The position numbers were made by a program, and so were the translations under genes. Source: Sinimarinibacterium sp. NLF-5-8 (lineage in GTDB: Bacteria > Pseudomonadota > Gammaproteobacteria > Nevskiales > Nevskiaceae). Taken from it: 64,000 nucleotides of DNA. Under the pieces are notes generated by a model that did not search any database, was not told the origin of the DNA, and worked only from the letters and a program-made list of their open reading frames with translations. The stretch lies in the NCBI RefSeq assembly GCF_010092425.1, contig NZ_CP048030.1:620001-684000 (forward strand). The letters are read 5' to 3'. Below are positions 57,511-64,000 of this stretch, piece by piece; position 1 is the first letter of the stretch, and every line of letters starts with the position of its first letter.

Positions 57511-57817
57511 CCTCACCTACAAGCCGGTGGTGCACGACCATCAGGTCTTCCTCGCTCGCGCCTCGAAGCGCAAGGGGTTTGCTGAGGCTTATGAAGCCTT
57601 GGAACTGGAGTATCAGCTTGCCGGCCAGATGCTCAAAGCCCGCTCAAAGGCGGGCCTCACCCAGGATGCTGTCGCAGAGCGCATGGGTACTACAAAGAGC
57701 GCCATTTCTCGGCTTGAGTCTGCCAGCAAAAAGCACGCCCCCTCCATTGCCACACTCCAGCGTTATGCGCAGGCAGTTGGATGCGATCTGCAGGTCAAGC
57801 TGGTTCCGCAGAAGTGA
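57503..57817 (+). CDS. Cassette gene: HigA-type Xre antitoxin
   Basis: 104 aa. HTH_3 domain from about residue 45: AGLTQDAVAERMGTTKSAISRLES, then a C-terminal strand VGCDLQVKLVPQK. It neutralises the preceding toxin and probably represses the operon through the upstream palindrome. The stop TGA is directly followed by the attC. Confidence 0.92.
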   Translation: MANLTYKPVVHDHQVFLARASKRKGFAEAYEALELEYQLAGQMLKARSKAGLTQDAVAERMGTTKSAISRLESASKKHAPSIATLQRYAQAVGCDLQVKLVPQK

Positions 57818-57818
57818 T

Positions 57819-57878
57819 GCCTAACAATTCATTCAAGCCGACGCCGCTTCGCGGCGCGGCTTAATTCAGGCGTTAGCT
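57819..57878 (+). repeat. attC site of the HigBA cassette
   Basis: 60 bp from GCCTAAC to GTTAGCT. The inner palindrome is CAAGCCGACGCCGC-TTCG-CGGCGCGGCTT. It is almost identical to the next attC (two inner differences). Confidence 0.92.
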
Positions 57879-57897
57879 GCACAAGCGGCACTTGCAT

Positions 57898-57921
57898 CAG
57901 CGTACGATATGACGTACGCTG
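57898..57921. promoter_or_regulatory. Palindromic operator of the Phd/YoeB-type module
   Basis: CAGCGTACG-atatga-CGTACGCTG, a perfect 9-base inverted repeat 28 bases before the antitoxin ATG. It overlaps a possible promoter (TTGCAT at 57892). Confidence 0.7.
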
Positions 57922-57949
57922 ATTATTCCTAGCACTTCGGAACGTCGCT

Positions 57950-58192
57950 ATGACCACGCTCACCGCAAGCGAAGCTCGCGCTAATCTGTATCGCCTTATG
58001 GATCAGACGGCGCAGTCACATCGCCCAATCCTTATCTCTGGCAAGCGCAGCAATGCCGTGCTGGTCGCAGAGGAGGACTGGACTGCCATTCAAGAGACAC
58101 TCTTCTTGCTCTCTGTTCCCGGCATGCGTGACTCCATCAAGGCCGGAATGGCCGAACCCATTGATTCCTGCACAACGGAGCTTGACTGGTGA
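57950..58192 (+). CDS. Cassette gene: Phd/YefM-type antitoxin
   Basis: 80 aa. The N-terminal Phd/YefM DNA-binding fold is seen as MTTLTASEARANLYRLMDQT…PILISGKRSNAVLVAEEDWTAIQETLFLLS; the C-terminal tail would wrap the toxin. It overlaps the toxin gene by 4 bases (GTGA). The palindrome upstream is the expected operator. Confidence 0.92.
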   Translation: MTTLTASEARANLYRLMDQTAQSHRPILISGKRSNAVLVAEEDWTAIQETLFLLSVPGMRDSIKAGMAEPIDSCTTELDW

Positions 58193-58452
58193 TTTGGCGT
58201 GTCGTCTTCACCAAGCAGGCTCAGAAAGACGCACGCAATCTTGTTTCTGCGGGACTCAAGGACAAGGCTCAGGCACTACTCAACATCGTCACAGACAATC
58301 CCTTCCAGAATCCGCCACCTTACGAAAAGCTTGTGGGTGATTTAGCTGGTGCCTACTCCAGACGCATCAATATTCAATATCGACTCGTCTATGAGGTGCT
58401 GCAATCGGAGCACGTTGTCAAAGTGCTACGCATGTGGACACACTACGAGTAG
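58189..58452 (+). CDS. Cassette gene: YoeB/Txe-type toxin
   Basis: 87 aa from GTG 58189. Family features: VVFTKQAQKDARNLVSAGLKDKAQALLNIV, the NPFQNPPPYEKLVGDLAGAYSRRINIQYRLVYEV segment and a C-terminal MWTHYE. It is predicted to cleave mRNA on the ribosome. The TAG stop is followed after one base by the attC. Confidence 0.92.
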   Translation: MIWRVVFTKQAQKDARNLVSAGLKDKAQALLNIVTDNPFQNPPPYEKLVGDLAGAYSRRINIQYRLVYEVLQSEHVVKVLRMWTHYE

Positions 58453-58453
58453 C

Positions 58454-58513
58454 ACCTAACAATTCATTCAAGCCGACGCCGCTTCGCGGCGCGGCTTAGT
58501 TCTGGCGTTAGGT
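58454..58513 (+). repeat. attC site of the YoeB cassette (last recognised)
   Basis: 60 bp from ACCTAAC to GTTAGGT with the same inner palindrome as 57819-57878. On the other strand its end also overlaps the tail of a broken YoeB-like gene. Confidence 0.9.
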
Positions 58514-58680
58514 GCTGTCAGTCGCGATATCGTAACTGGGCGATAGCAAATCACCATCTAGCACTTTATAGACGATCCGATGCTCGTCATTGATGCGTCG
58601 CGACCAATAGCGCTGACGGCGCATGCTTCAGGGCTTCGGGCTTGCCGATGACGCCAGGTTTATCGCGGTCAAAACAAAAG
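58508..58680 (-). pseudogene. YoeB-like toxin pseudogene in reverse orientation
   Basis: Minus-strand frames give …VIGKPEALKH, then after a frame change RRQRYWSRRINDEHRIVYKV and LDGDLL, then after another frame change IAQLRYRD and a TGA at 58518-58520. Together these make the C-terminal two-thirds of a YoeB toxin with at least two frameshifts. Its end abuts the attC, as a cassette inserted in the opposite direction would. No antitoxin gene remains. Confidence 0.75.
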
Positions 58681-58802
58681 GCGATCCGGTTGCGTCCATG
58701 CCCGTCGGCGCGGCGGATTTATAAAAAAGCGGTCACAGCAGGCGGACGGAGAAACGGGTTTGCGGTGCTGCGGCCCTGGCGACGGATAAAGCCCGTACAG
58801 AA

Positions 58803-59333
58803 TTACGCGCGGCGGCGGCGAGGGCGTGCGCGCGGTGGTGTGATGGCTTCAAAAAACTGTGTGCGGATATCGGCAAGGTTGTATTGGCGCTGGGCGGGGA
58901 TTTGCAGCAGGGGCAGGCCGATACGGTGGCAGACGCCTTGAACAAAAACATCGCGCGCCTGGCGTTTGGGGTTTTGGTGGCTACGGTCGTTGAGCTCGAC
59001 GGCGCAGACGGCGGCGAGGGTGTCGGTGCGGCAGACCACATAGTCAAGATGTTTGGCGGCGACGCGGTTGAGCGCGCGCAGGTGGTTGCTGTAGTCCATG
59101 CCTTTTTGGGGGCGAGCGAGGTCGGCGATGCGGACTTTGCCAAAGACGCGGTGTTCGGCACCCACGGCGCGGTCGAGCACGCTTAAAAACGCGCGCTCGG
59201 CGGGGGTGAACAGGGCGTCTGCGGGGGTGTAGGGGTAGGGGTCAATACGTTGGCGCGTGAGGTAGGCGATGAGGATGATGAGCAGGGCCAGTACGCCCAG
59301 CCCCAGCCACAGGGTGGGATTGTTTAACGCCAT
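58803..59333 (-). CDS. DUF2726 protein with N-terminal membrane anchor
   Basis: 176 aa. An N-terminal membrane helix (LWLGLGVLALLIILIAYLT) is followed by a DUF2726 domain (about 40-165; FTPAERAFLSVLDRAVGAEHRVFGKVRIADLA…DYVVCRTDTLAAVCAVELNDRSH) and a basic tail RPRRRRA. The domain is distantly related to restriction-endonuclease-like/topoisomerase zinc-type folds; function is unknown. It is the first host gene after the integron. The 120 bases before it (58681-58802) show nothing clear. Confidence 0.82.
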   Translation of the reverse strand: MALNNPTLWLGLGVLALLIILIAYLTRQRIDPYPYTPADALFTPAERAFLSVLDRAVGAEHRVFGKVRIADLARPQKGMDYSNHLRALNRVAAKHLDYVVCRTDTLAAVCAVELNDRSHQNPKRQARDVFVQGVCHRIGLPLLQIPAQRQYNLADIRTQFFEAITPPRARPRRRRA

Positions 59334-59391
59334 GAAAAGACAGCCTTTGGGTGATTCAAGGGGGTTCTGAATGTGCTTTTAAAAAACAAAA

Positions 59392-59417
59392 GCGCGCGCG
59401 ATTGTTCTCGCGCGCGC
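59392..59417 (-). terminator. Terminator of xthA built from GCGCGCGCG arms
   Basis: Perfect 9-base stem GCGCGCGCG / CGCGCGCGC with an 8-base loop, followed on the minus strand by TTTTGTTTTTT, 49 bases after the xthA stop. Confidence 0.85.
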
Positions 59418-59465
59418 GGTGTGCCTGGCCGCTGGGATGGGGGCGGCGGACTCAAACGTGGGTTT

Positions 59466-60233
59466 TCAGAGGTTGAACGTGGCGATCAGCGGGGCGTGAT
59501 CGGAGGGGCGTTCGAGCTTGCGCGGGTTTTTATCAACGGAGCAGGCCGTGCATTGTTGAGCCAACGCGGTTGACGCGAGGATGTGGTCAATGCGCAGGCC
59601 GAGGTTGCGGCGAAAGCCGGCTTGACGGTAGTCCCACCAGGTGAAGCTATCGGGTTCTTGGTCAAACAGGCGGAAGGTGTCTTTTAACCCCAGGTCGAGC
59701 AGCGCGCGCAGGCCGGCGCGTTCGGGTTCAGAGCACAAAATATCGCCTTCCCATTTGTCGGGGTCGTGGGTGTCTTCGGGGGCGGGGGCGATGTTGAAGT
59801 CACCCATGATGAGCAGTTGCTCATGGCGCGCGAGTTCGGCCTGGGCGTATTGGTGCAGGGCTTCCAAAAAGCGCAGTTTGTAGGCGTATTTGTCGCTGCC
59901 CAGTGCCTGGCCGTTGACGACATAGGCGTTGATGATGCGCACACCGCCGACGGTGGCGGTGATGATGCGCTTTTGTTCGTCTTCAAAGCCGGGCAGATCG
60001 CGCGCTTCGTCTTGCAGCGGCTCACGACTGAGCAGGGCAACGCCGTTGTAGGTTTTCTGGCCGTTGTGGATGACGTGGTAGCCGGCGTCAGCGAGGGCGT
60101 CAAACGGAAATTGGTCGTCGGTGCATTTGGTTTCTTGCAGGCCGACGACGTCGGGCTTTGCGCTGGCGAGCCAGTCGAGCAGGTGCGGCAGGCGCACGCG
60201 CAGGGAGTTGACGTTCCAGGTGGCGATTTTCAC
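59466..60233 (-). CDS. xthA: Exodeoxyribonuclease III
   Basis: 255 aa. Endonuclease/exonuclease/phosphatase fold with MKIATWNVNSLRVRLPHLLDWL, the metal-binding Glu in GLQETKC, GDFNIAPAPEDTHDP, LRIDHILAS and the catalytic His in RPSDHAPL. It is the AP endonuclease and 3'-exonuclease of base-excision repair. It lies 18 bases downstream of prlC on the same strand, so it may be read with it, and ends in a terminator. Confidence 0.95.
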   Translation of the reverse strand: MKIATWNVNSLRVRLPHLLDWLASAKPDVVGLQETKCTDDQFPFDALADAGYHVIHNGQKTYNGVALLSREPLQDEARDLPGFEDEQKRIITATVGGVRIINAYVVNGQALGSDKYAYKLRFLEALHQYAQAELARHEQLLIMGDFNIAPAPEDTHDPDKWEGDILCSEPERAGLRALLDLGLKDTFRLFDQEPDSFTWWDYRQAGFRRNLGLRIDHILASTALAQQCTACSVDKNPRKLERPSDHAPLIATFNL

Positions 60234-60251
60234 GGTGTTTTCCTTTGCGCT

Positions 60252-62309
60252 TCAGGCGGCTTGGTCGAGCAGGCCATTGTGACGCAGCAGGGCGTCAACG
60301 CTGGGTTTGCGGCCACGAAAGGCGATGAAAATCTCCATCGGTTCTTGTGCGCCACCGCGCGCGAGAACGGTTTGCGCAAAGCGTTGACCGGTTTCGCTGT
60401 CAAAGTTGCTTTCTTCAAACGCGGCGAAGGCGTCGGCAGACAAAACTTCGGCCCATTTGTAGCTGTAGTAACCGGCGGCGTATCCACCGGCAAAGATGTG
60501 GGCAAAGCTCCACGGCATGCGGTTGAAGGCGGGCGGTTGCAGCACGGCGACTTGTTGACGCACGGCGTTGATGGCGTTGAGCACGCGCGCGCCATCGGTG
60601 TTGGTTTGCTCGGGTTGGTAGTTGCGGTGCAGGCGCAGGTCAAACAGGGCAAATTCAACTTGCCGCAGTGTGGCCATCCCCGCTTGAAAGCTGCGTGAGG
60701 CGCGCAGTTTTTCGATGAGGGCATCGGGCAGGGCTTCGCCGGTTTGCCAGTGGCGGGCAAAGCTGCGCAGGGTGGTGGGGTCAAAGCACCAGTTTTCCAT
60801 GAACTGACTCGGCAGCTCGACAGCATCCCAGGCGACGCCGCGAATCCCGGCAACGGCGGCTTCGTCCACGCGCGTGAGCAGGTGGTGCAGGCCGTGACCA
60901 AACTCGTGAAACAGCGTCAGCACTTCTTCGTGCGTGAGCAGCGCCGGTTGGCCGGGGCGCGGCGGCATGAAATTGCAGACCAGGTAGGCGACCGGCGTTT
61001 GCAGGCCGCGCGCGGTTTGGCGGCGACCAATGCAGTCATCCATCCAGGCGCCGCTGCGCTTTTGTTCGCGCGCGTAGGGGTCGAGGTAGAACTGGCCGAT
61101 TTTTTGGCCGTCGGCGTTGTGGATTTGCCAGGTGCTGACGTCGGCGTGCCAGGTTTGCATGCTGGCGTCAGGCGTCACCGTGATGCCGTAGAGCCGGTTG
61201 ACCAGTGCAAACAGGCCGTCGAGTACGCCGGGCAGCGGAAAATAAGGGCGCAGTTCTTCTTCAACCAGCCCTAAAGATTGGGCTTTGAGGCGCTCGCTGT
61301 AAAAGCTGATGTCCCACGGTTGCAGCGTATCGGGGCCGCCTTGTGCGCGCGCGAATTGGCGCAAGCCGTCCAGCTCTTTTTGGGCGTGCGGTTTGGCGCG
61401 CTGGGCGAGGTCGAGCAAAAAATCATCCACTTGCTGCGGCGATTCGGCCATTTTGGTGGCCAGCGACAGCTCGGCATAGTTGGCATAACCCAACAGTTGT
61501 GCCATTTCGTGGCGTGCGGCGAGGATTTTTTCAATCAGCGGGCCGTTATCAAATTGCCCGGCCTGCGGGCCTTGGTCGGAGGCGCGGGTGGCGTAGGCGG
61601 TGTACAGCTCACGACGCAGTTCACGATCTTCGGCAAAGGTGATGACGGCATCAAAGCTGGGAAAGTCCAGCGTCAGCAGCCAGCCGTCCAGTCCCTTGGC
61701 CTGGGCTTTGTCGTGCGCAGCGGCAATTGCGGCTTCGGCCATGCCGGTGAGGCGCGCGCGGTCGCGGATGTGCAGCGACCAGGCGGCGATGGCGTCCATC
61801 ACATGCTCTTCAAACCGGGTGTGCAGTTCTGAAAGTTGCAGGGAGAGTTCTTTGTAGCGCGCTTTTTGCTCGGGCGGCAGGCCGATGCCGGAGAGTTTGA
61901 AGTCGCGCAGGGCGTCGGTGATGACTTTTTTGCGGGCATCGGAATAATCGGCAAATTCTGCCGATTGGGCGAGGGCTTGATAGGCGTTGAACAGCGGCTC
62001 CGATTGCGACAGCTCAACGCTGTATTCGGTGATTTTGGGCAGTGCGGCGTTGTAGGCCGCGCGCCACTCGGGCGTGGCGCAGACGCTGAACAAATGCCCG
62101 ATCGGCCCCCAGACGCGAGAGATTTTTTCACCCATATCGTCCAGTGGCTCGATGAAGTTGTTCCAGCCGGGCGTTTGCGCCTGCCCCAGCAGCGCCGCCA
62201 GCGTGCGCTGGTTTTCGGCCAAAACGTGATCAAGCGCGGCTTCGGCGTGTTCGGGGGTGATGCGATCAAACGCGGGCAGCACGGTGGCTTCAAGCAGGGG
62301 ATTGGTCAT
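60252..62309 (-). CDS. prlC: Oligopeptidase A (M3 family)
   Basis: 685 aa from ATG 62309 (MTNPLLEATVLPAFDRITPEHAEAAL), the usual start; the frame continues 19 codons upstream. The zinc motif is LFHEFGHGLHHLLT (HExGH) with the downstream Glu in GVAWDAVELPSQFMENW. It degrades cytosolic oligopeptides and signal peptides. It is followed closely by xthA. Confidence 0.96.
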   Translation of the reverse strand: MTNPLLEATVLPAFDRITPEHAEAALDHVLAENQRTLAALLGQAQTPGWNNFIEPLDDMGEKISRVWGPIGHLFSVCATPEWRAAYNAALPKITEYSVELSQSEPLFNAYQALAQSAEFADYSDARKKVITDALRDFKLSGIGLPPEQKARYKELSLQLSELHTRFEEHVMDAIAAWSLHIRDRARLTGMAEAAIAAAHDKAQAKGLDGWLLTLDFPSFDAVITFAEDRELRRELYTAYATRASDQGPQAGQFDNGPLIEKILAARHEMAQLLGYANYAELSLATKMAESPQQVDDFLLDLAQRAKPHAQKELDGLRQFARAQGGPDTLQPWDISFYSERLKAQSLGLVEEELRPYFPLPGVLDGLFALVNRLYGITVTPDASMQTWHADVSTWQIHNADGQKIGQFYLDPYAREQKRSGAWMDDCIGRRQTARGLQTPVAYLVCNFMPPRPGQPALLTHEEVLTLFHEFGHGLHHLLTRVDEAAVAGIRGVAWDAVELPSQFMENWCFDPTTLRSFARHWQTGEALPDALIEKLRASRSFQAGMATLRQVEFALFDLRLHRNYQPEQTNTDGARVLNAINAVRQQVAVLQPPAFNRMPWSFAHIFAGGYAAGYYSYKWAEVLSADAFAAFEESNFDSETGQRFAQTVLARGGAQEPMEIFIAFRGRKPSVDALLRHNGLLDQAA

Positions 62310-62497
62310 GGCAAAGCGCCTGATGATGAAAATGTAGCGCTGCTGTATGGGGGCACAATTGCGCAACTCCAGGGTTTTGTCTGTAAGTCAATGATTAAAA
62401 GTCTGATTTTTAGACTTTTGGGTGGTGTCTGTACACGGTGCCTGCGTTTTTGCAGCGTGGCACGCTACCATAGCGGGATGATCCCCTGACTGCTGAA

Positions 62498-63562
62498 ATG
62501 ACAATGTCACGTCTTTTAGGTTTGTTTTTGATGATTTTTACTGTGGTGGCGGCAGGTTGTGCCTCCCCCAGGGTGGCCAATACGCTTGCCGCCAAGAGTG
62601 GTTTCAGAGTGGTTGAAAACCAGCCTTACCAGCGCGGGCTGGGGTTGGAGATGGATGTTTATTATCCCGCCGAGGCCAGTGGTGCGCCGGTCGTGGTGTT
62701 TTTTTATGGCGGGCGCTGGCGCCAGACCGAAGGCGATAAAAGCAATTTTCGCTTTGTCGGGCAGGCGCTGGCATCGCGTGGATTTGTGGTGATGGTGCCC
62801 AATCTGCGCGCGTATCCCGCTGTGCGTTTTCCGCTGTTCGTCAATGATGCGGCGCAAGCGGTGCGCTGGGCGCGCGACAACGCGCGCGCGTATGGCGGCA
62901 ATGCCGATCAGATGTTTGTCATGGGGCATGATTCGGGCGCGCATATTGCGGCGCTGCTGGCGCTTGATCCCGAATATCTCAAGGCCGCAGGCGCAGATCG
63001 CGATCAGCTGCGCGGCATGATCGGGCTGGCGGGTGCGTATGATTTCATGCCGATCACCGCCCCTGATCTGCGCGACCTGTTTGGTCCGGTGGATCGTTTC
63101 CGCTACTCACAGCCGGTTTTTTATGTGGATGGCAACAATCCGCCGTTGCTGCTGATGCATGGCCGCAACGATGAAACGATTCCGGTCAGCAACACCGAAA
63201 GCCTGGCCAAGCGGGTTGCACAAAATGGCGGTGCGGTCGAAACCGTGCTGTATGACTCGCTGTCACACGCGATGATCCTCAACTCGCTGGCGTCCTATCT
63301 GCGCGGGCGCGCCGATGTGCTGGACAATATCGAGGAATTCATCAAGCGCATGGCCACGCAGCCGCGCCAGAAGCGTCGTGAACAGATCGAAATCCAGGCA
63401 ACGCCGCTGGTGCAGTCGAGTCAGCCGCTGCCAACCACGGATGATGGTTTTTTTGCGCCCCAGGTGATTCAACAGCAGGCGGTGGGTTCGGACGTCGAGC
63501 GCCCGGGGGGTGATGGCGCCCCCGCCGTCATCGAGTTGCCGCCCATCGAAATGAATCCGTGA
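62498..63562 (+). CDS. Lipoprotein alpha/beta hydrolase (carboxylesterase-like)
   Basis: 354 aa. A lipoprotein signal with lipobox VVAAGC (Cys21) suggests outer-membrane attachment. The hydrolase domain is of the BD-FAE/kynurenine formamidase type: VVVFFYGGRWRQTEGDK (oxyanion), nucleophile Ser146 in GHDSGAH, acid in HGRNDETIPV, and His in YDSLSHAMI. The C-terminal 60 residues are Gln/Pro-rich and disordered. Substrate is unknown; an acyl or carbamoyl ester is likely. Confidence 0.85.
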   Translation: MTMSRLLGLFLMIFTVVAAGCASPRVANTLAAKSGFRVVENQPYQRGLGLEMDVYYPAEASGAPVVVFFYGGRWRQTEGDKSNFRFVGQALASRGFVVMVPNLRAYPAVRFPLFVNDAAQAVRWARDNARAYGGNADQMFVMGHDSGAHIAALLALDPEYLKAAGADRDQLRGMIGLAGAYDFMPITAPDLRDLFGPVDRFRYSQPVFYVDGNNPPLLLMHGRNDETIPVSNTESLAKRVAQNGGAVETVLYDSLSHAMILNSLASYLRGRADVLDNIEEFIKRMATQPRQKRREQIEIQATPLVQSSQPLPTTDDGFFAPQVIQQQAVGSDVERPGGDGAPAVIELPPIEMNP

Positions 63563-63617
63563 TTTTTTCTGACCGCATGGTTCTTTGACGTTTTTTGCAT
63601 CACCCAAGGACTCTTTA

Positions 63618-64000
63618 ATGACTCACAAGCTCGTACTGTTGCGCCACGGCCAAAGCCAGTGGAATCTTGAAAATCGTTTTACCGGCTGGGTGGATGTGGA
63701 CATCACCGAGCAAGGTCGTCAGGAGGCGATCAAAGCCGGTGAGCTGATGCGCGATGAAGGGCTGTTGTTTGATGTGGCGTTTACCTCAGTGCTGATGCGC
63801 GCGATCCACACCCAGGCCACGGCGCTGGATGTGATGGATCAGGCCTGGGTGCCGGTGCACAGAAGCTGGCGGTTGAATGAGCGCCACTACGGCGCACTGC
63901 AAGGGCTGGACAAGGCCGAAACCACGGCCAAGCACGGCGAGGAACAGGTCAAGATCTGGCGCCGCTCGTACGACATTCCGCCGCCGGAAATGCCCGCCAG
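63618..64000 (+). CDS. gpmA: 2,3-bisphosphoglycerate-dependent phosphoglycerate mutase (5' part)
   Basis: The first 127 codons are present; the gene runs off the window. Active-site [26 protein letters not shown] contains the phosphohistidine (His11 by family), followed by [21 protein letters not shown] and the dPGM-specific [10 protein letters not shown]. It interconverts 3- and 2-phosphoglycerate in glycolysis. AAGGA lies 7 bases before ATG 63618. Confidence 0.95.
   Translation, partial: MTHKLVLLRHGQSQWNLENRFTGWVDVDITEQGRQEAIKAGELMRDEGLLFDVAFTSVLMRAIHTQATALDVMDQAWVPVHRSWRLNERHYGALQGLDKAETTAKHGEEQVKIWRRSYDIPPPEMPA

Larger units (their letters stand above)
53295..58520. mobile_element. Degraded chromosomal integron with toxin-antitoxin cassettes
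   Basis: The elements in order are a truncated minus-strand integron integrase, an attI-like region, and plus-strand genes separated by attC sites at 54242-54302, 54789-54848, 57819-57878 and 58454-58513. An IS256-family copy and a fragment have replaced one attC. Three attC sites share AACAATTCATTCAAGCCGA. The array lacks the host GCGCGCGC runs. Without an active integrase it behaves as a relict cassette cluster unless served in trans. Confidence 0.88.

Overview
The window is GC-rich bacterial chromosome, most likely from a gammaproteobacterium. The supporting evidence is a complete fliL-fliM-fliN-fliO-fliP-fliQ-fliR-flhB flagellar export operon, xseA divergent from guaB, prfB (with its programmed frameshift) next to lysS, MltF, PrlC, a YfhL-type ferredoxin and an OprF/OmpA-like porin. 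Host DNA is unusually full of alternating GCGCGCGC runs. The genus cannot be fixed from sequence alone. The ketone-carboxylation, acyl-CoA ligase and acyl-CoA dehydrogenase genes fit an organism that grows on hydrocarbons, ketones or lipids.

Layout. 1-5093: flagellar motor switch and export gate genes. 5116-11110: xseA, then guaB and guaA. The guaBA pair is split by two genes, a small receptor-tip (MCP-signal-like) protein and an ODP-type di-iron protein, which look like an oxygen/NO sensing module. 11093-14555: an acquired resistance island in the 3' end of guaA. It is flanked by 18-bp att-like repeats (16 of 18 bases identical) and carries a truncated ISCR2/ISVsa3 transposase, a Tn5393 terminal repeat, strB, strA and sul2. 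14824-19107: alcohol dehydrogenase, thioesterase, acyl-CoA ligase and an Asp-nucleophile alpha/beta hydrolase. 19181-28512: DUF202 protein, OmpA-like porin, prfB, lysS, a Bcr/CflA transporter, a LuxR regulator with a rhodanese, a DUF962 protein and mltF. 28635-28725: tRNA-Ser(CGA). 29124-32869: acyl-CoA dehydrogenase, YidB-like, Kbp, rsmE.

32878-43968 is a ketone-utilisation locus: gamma, beta and alpha subunits of an acetone-carboxylase-type enzyme, acetoacetyl-CoA synthetase, a large MalT-like LuxR regulator and a divergent SCP-x-type thiolase. Together they can turn a ketone plus bicarbonate into a beta-keto acid, then its CoA ester, then acetyl-CoA plus an acyl-CoA. A CCACCCTAA motif occurs in both promoter regions.

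44013-53239 holds housekeeping genes (flavin reductase, SDR, mscL, patatin lipase, DUF456, tldD, rsmD, coaD, ferredoxin, ggt). 53295-58520 is a degraded chromosomal integron: a truncated intI on the minus strand, an attI-like region, and cassettes ending in recognisable attC sites. The cassettes carry a flavodoxin-fold reductase, a membrane protein, a DUF1304 protein, a HigBA-type toxin-antitoxin and a Phd/YoeB-type toxin-antitoxin. One cassette end has been lost to an IS256-family element and an inverted fragment of a second copy. The window ends with a DUF2726 protein, xthA, prlC, a lipoprotein esterase and the start of gpmA.
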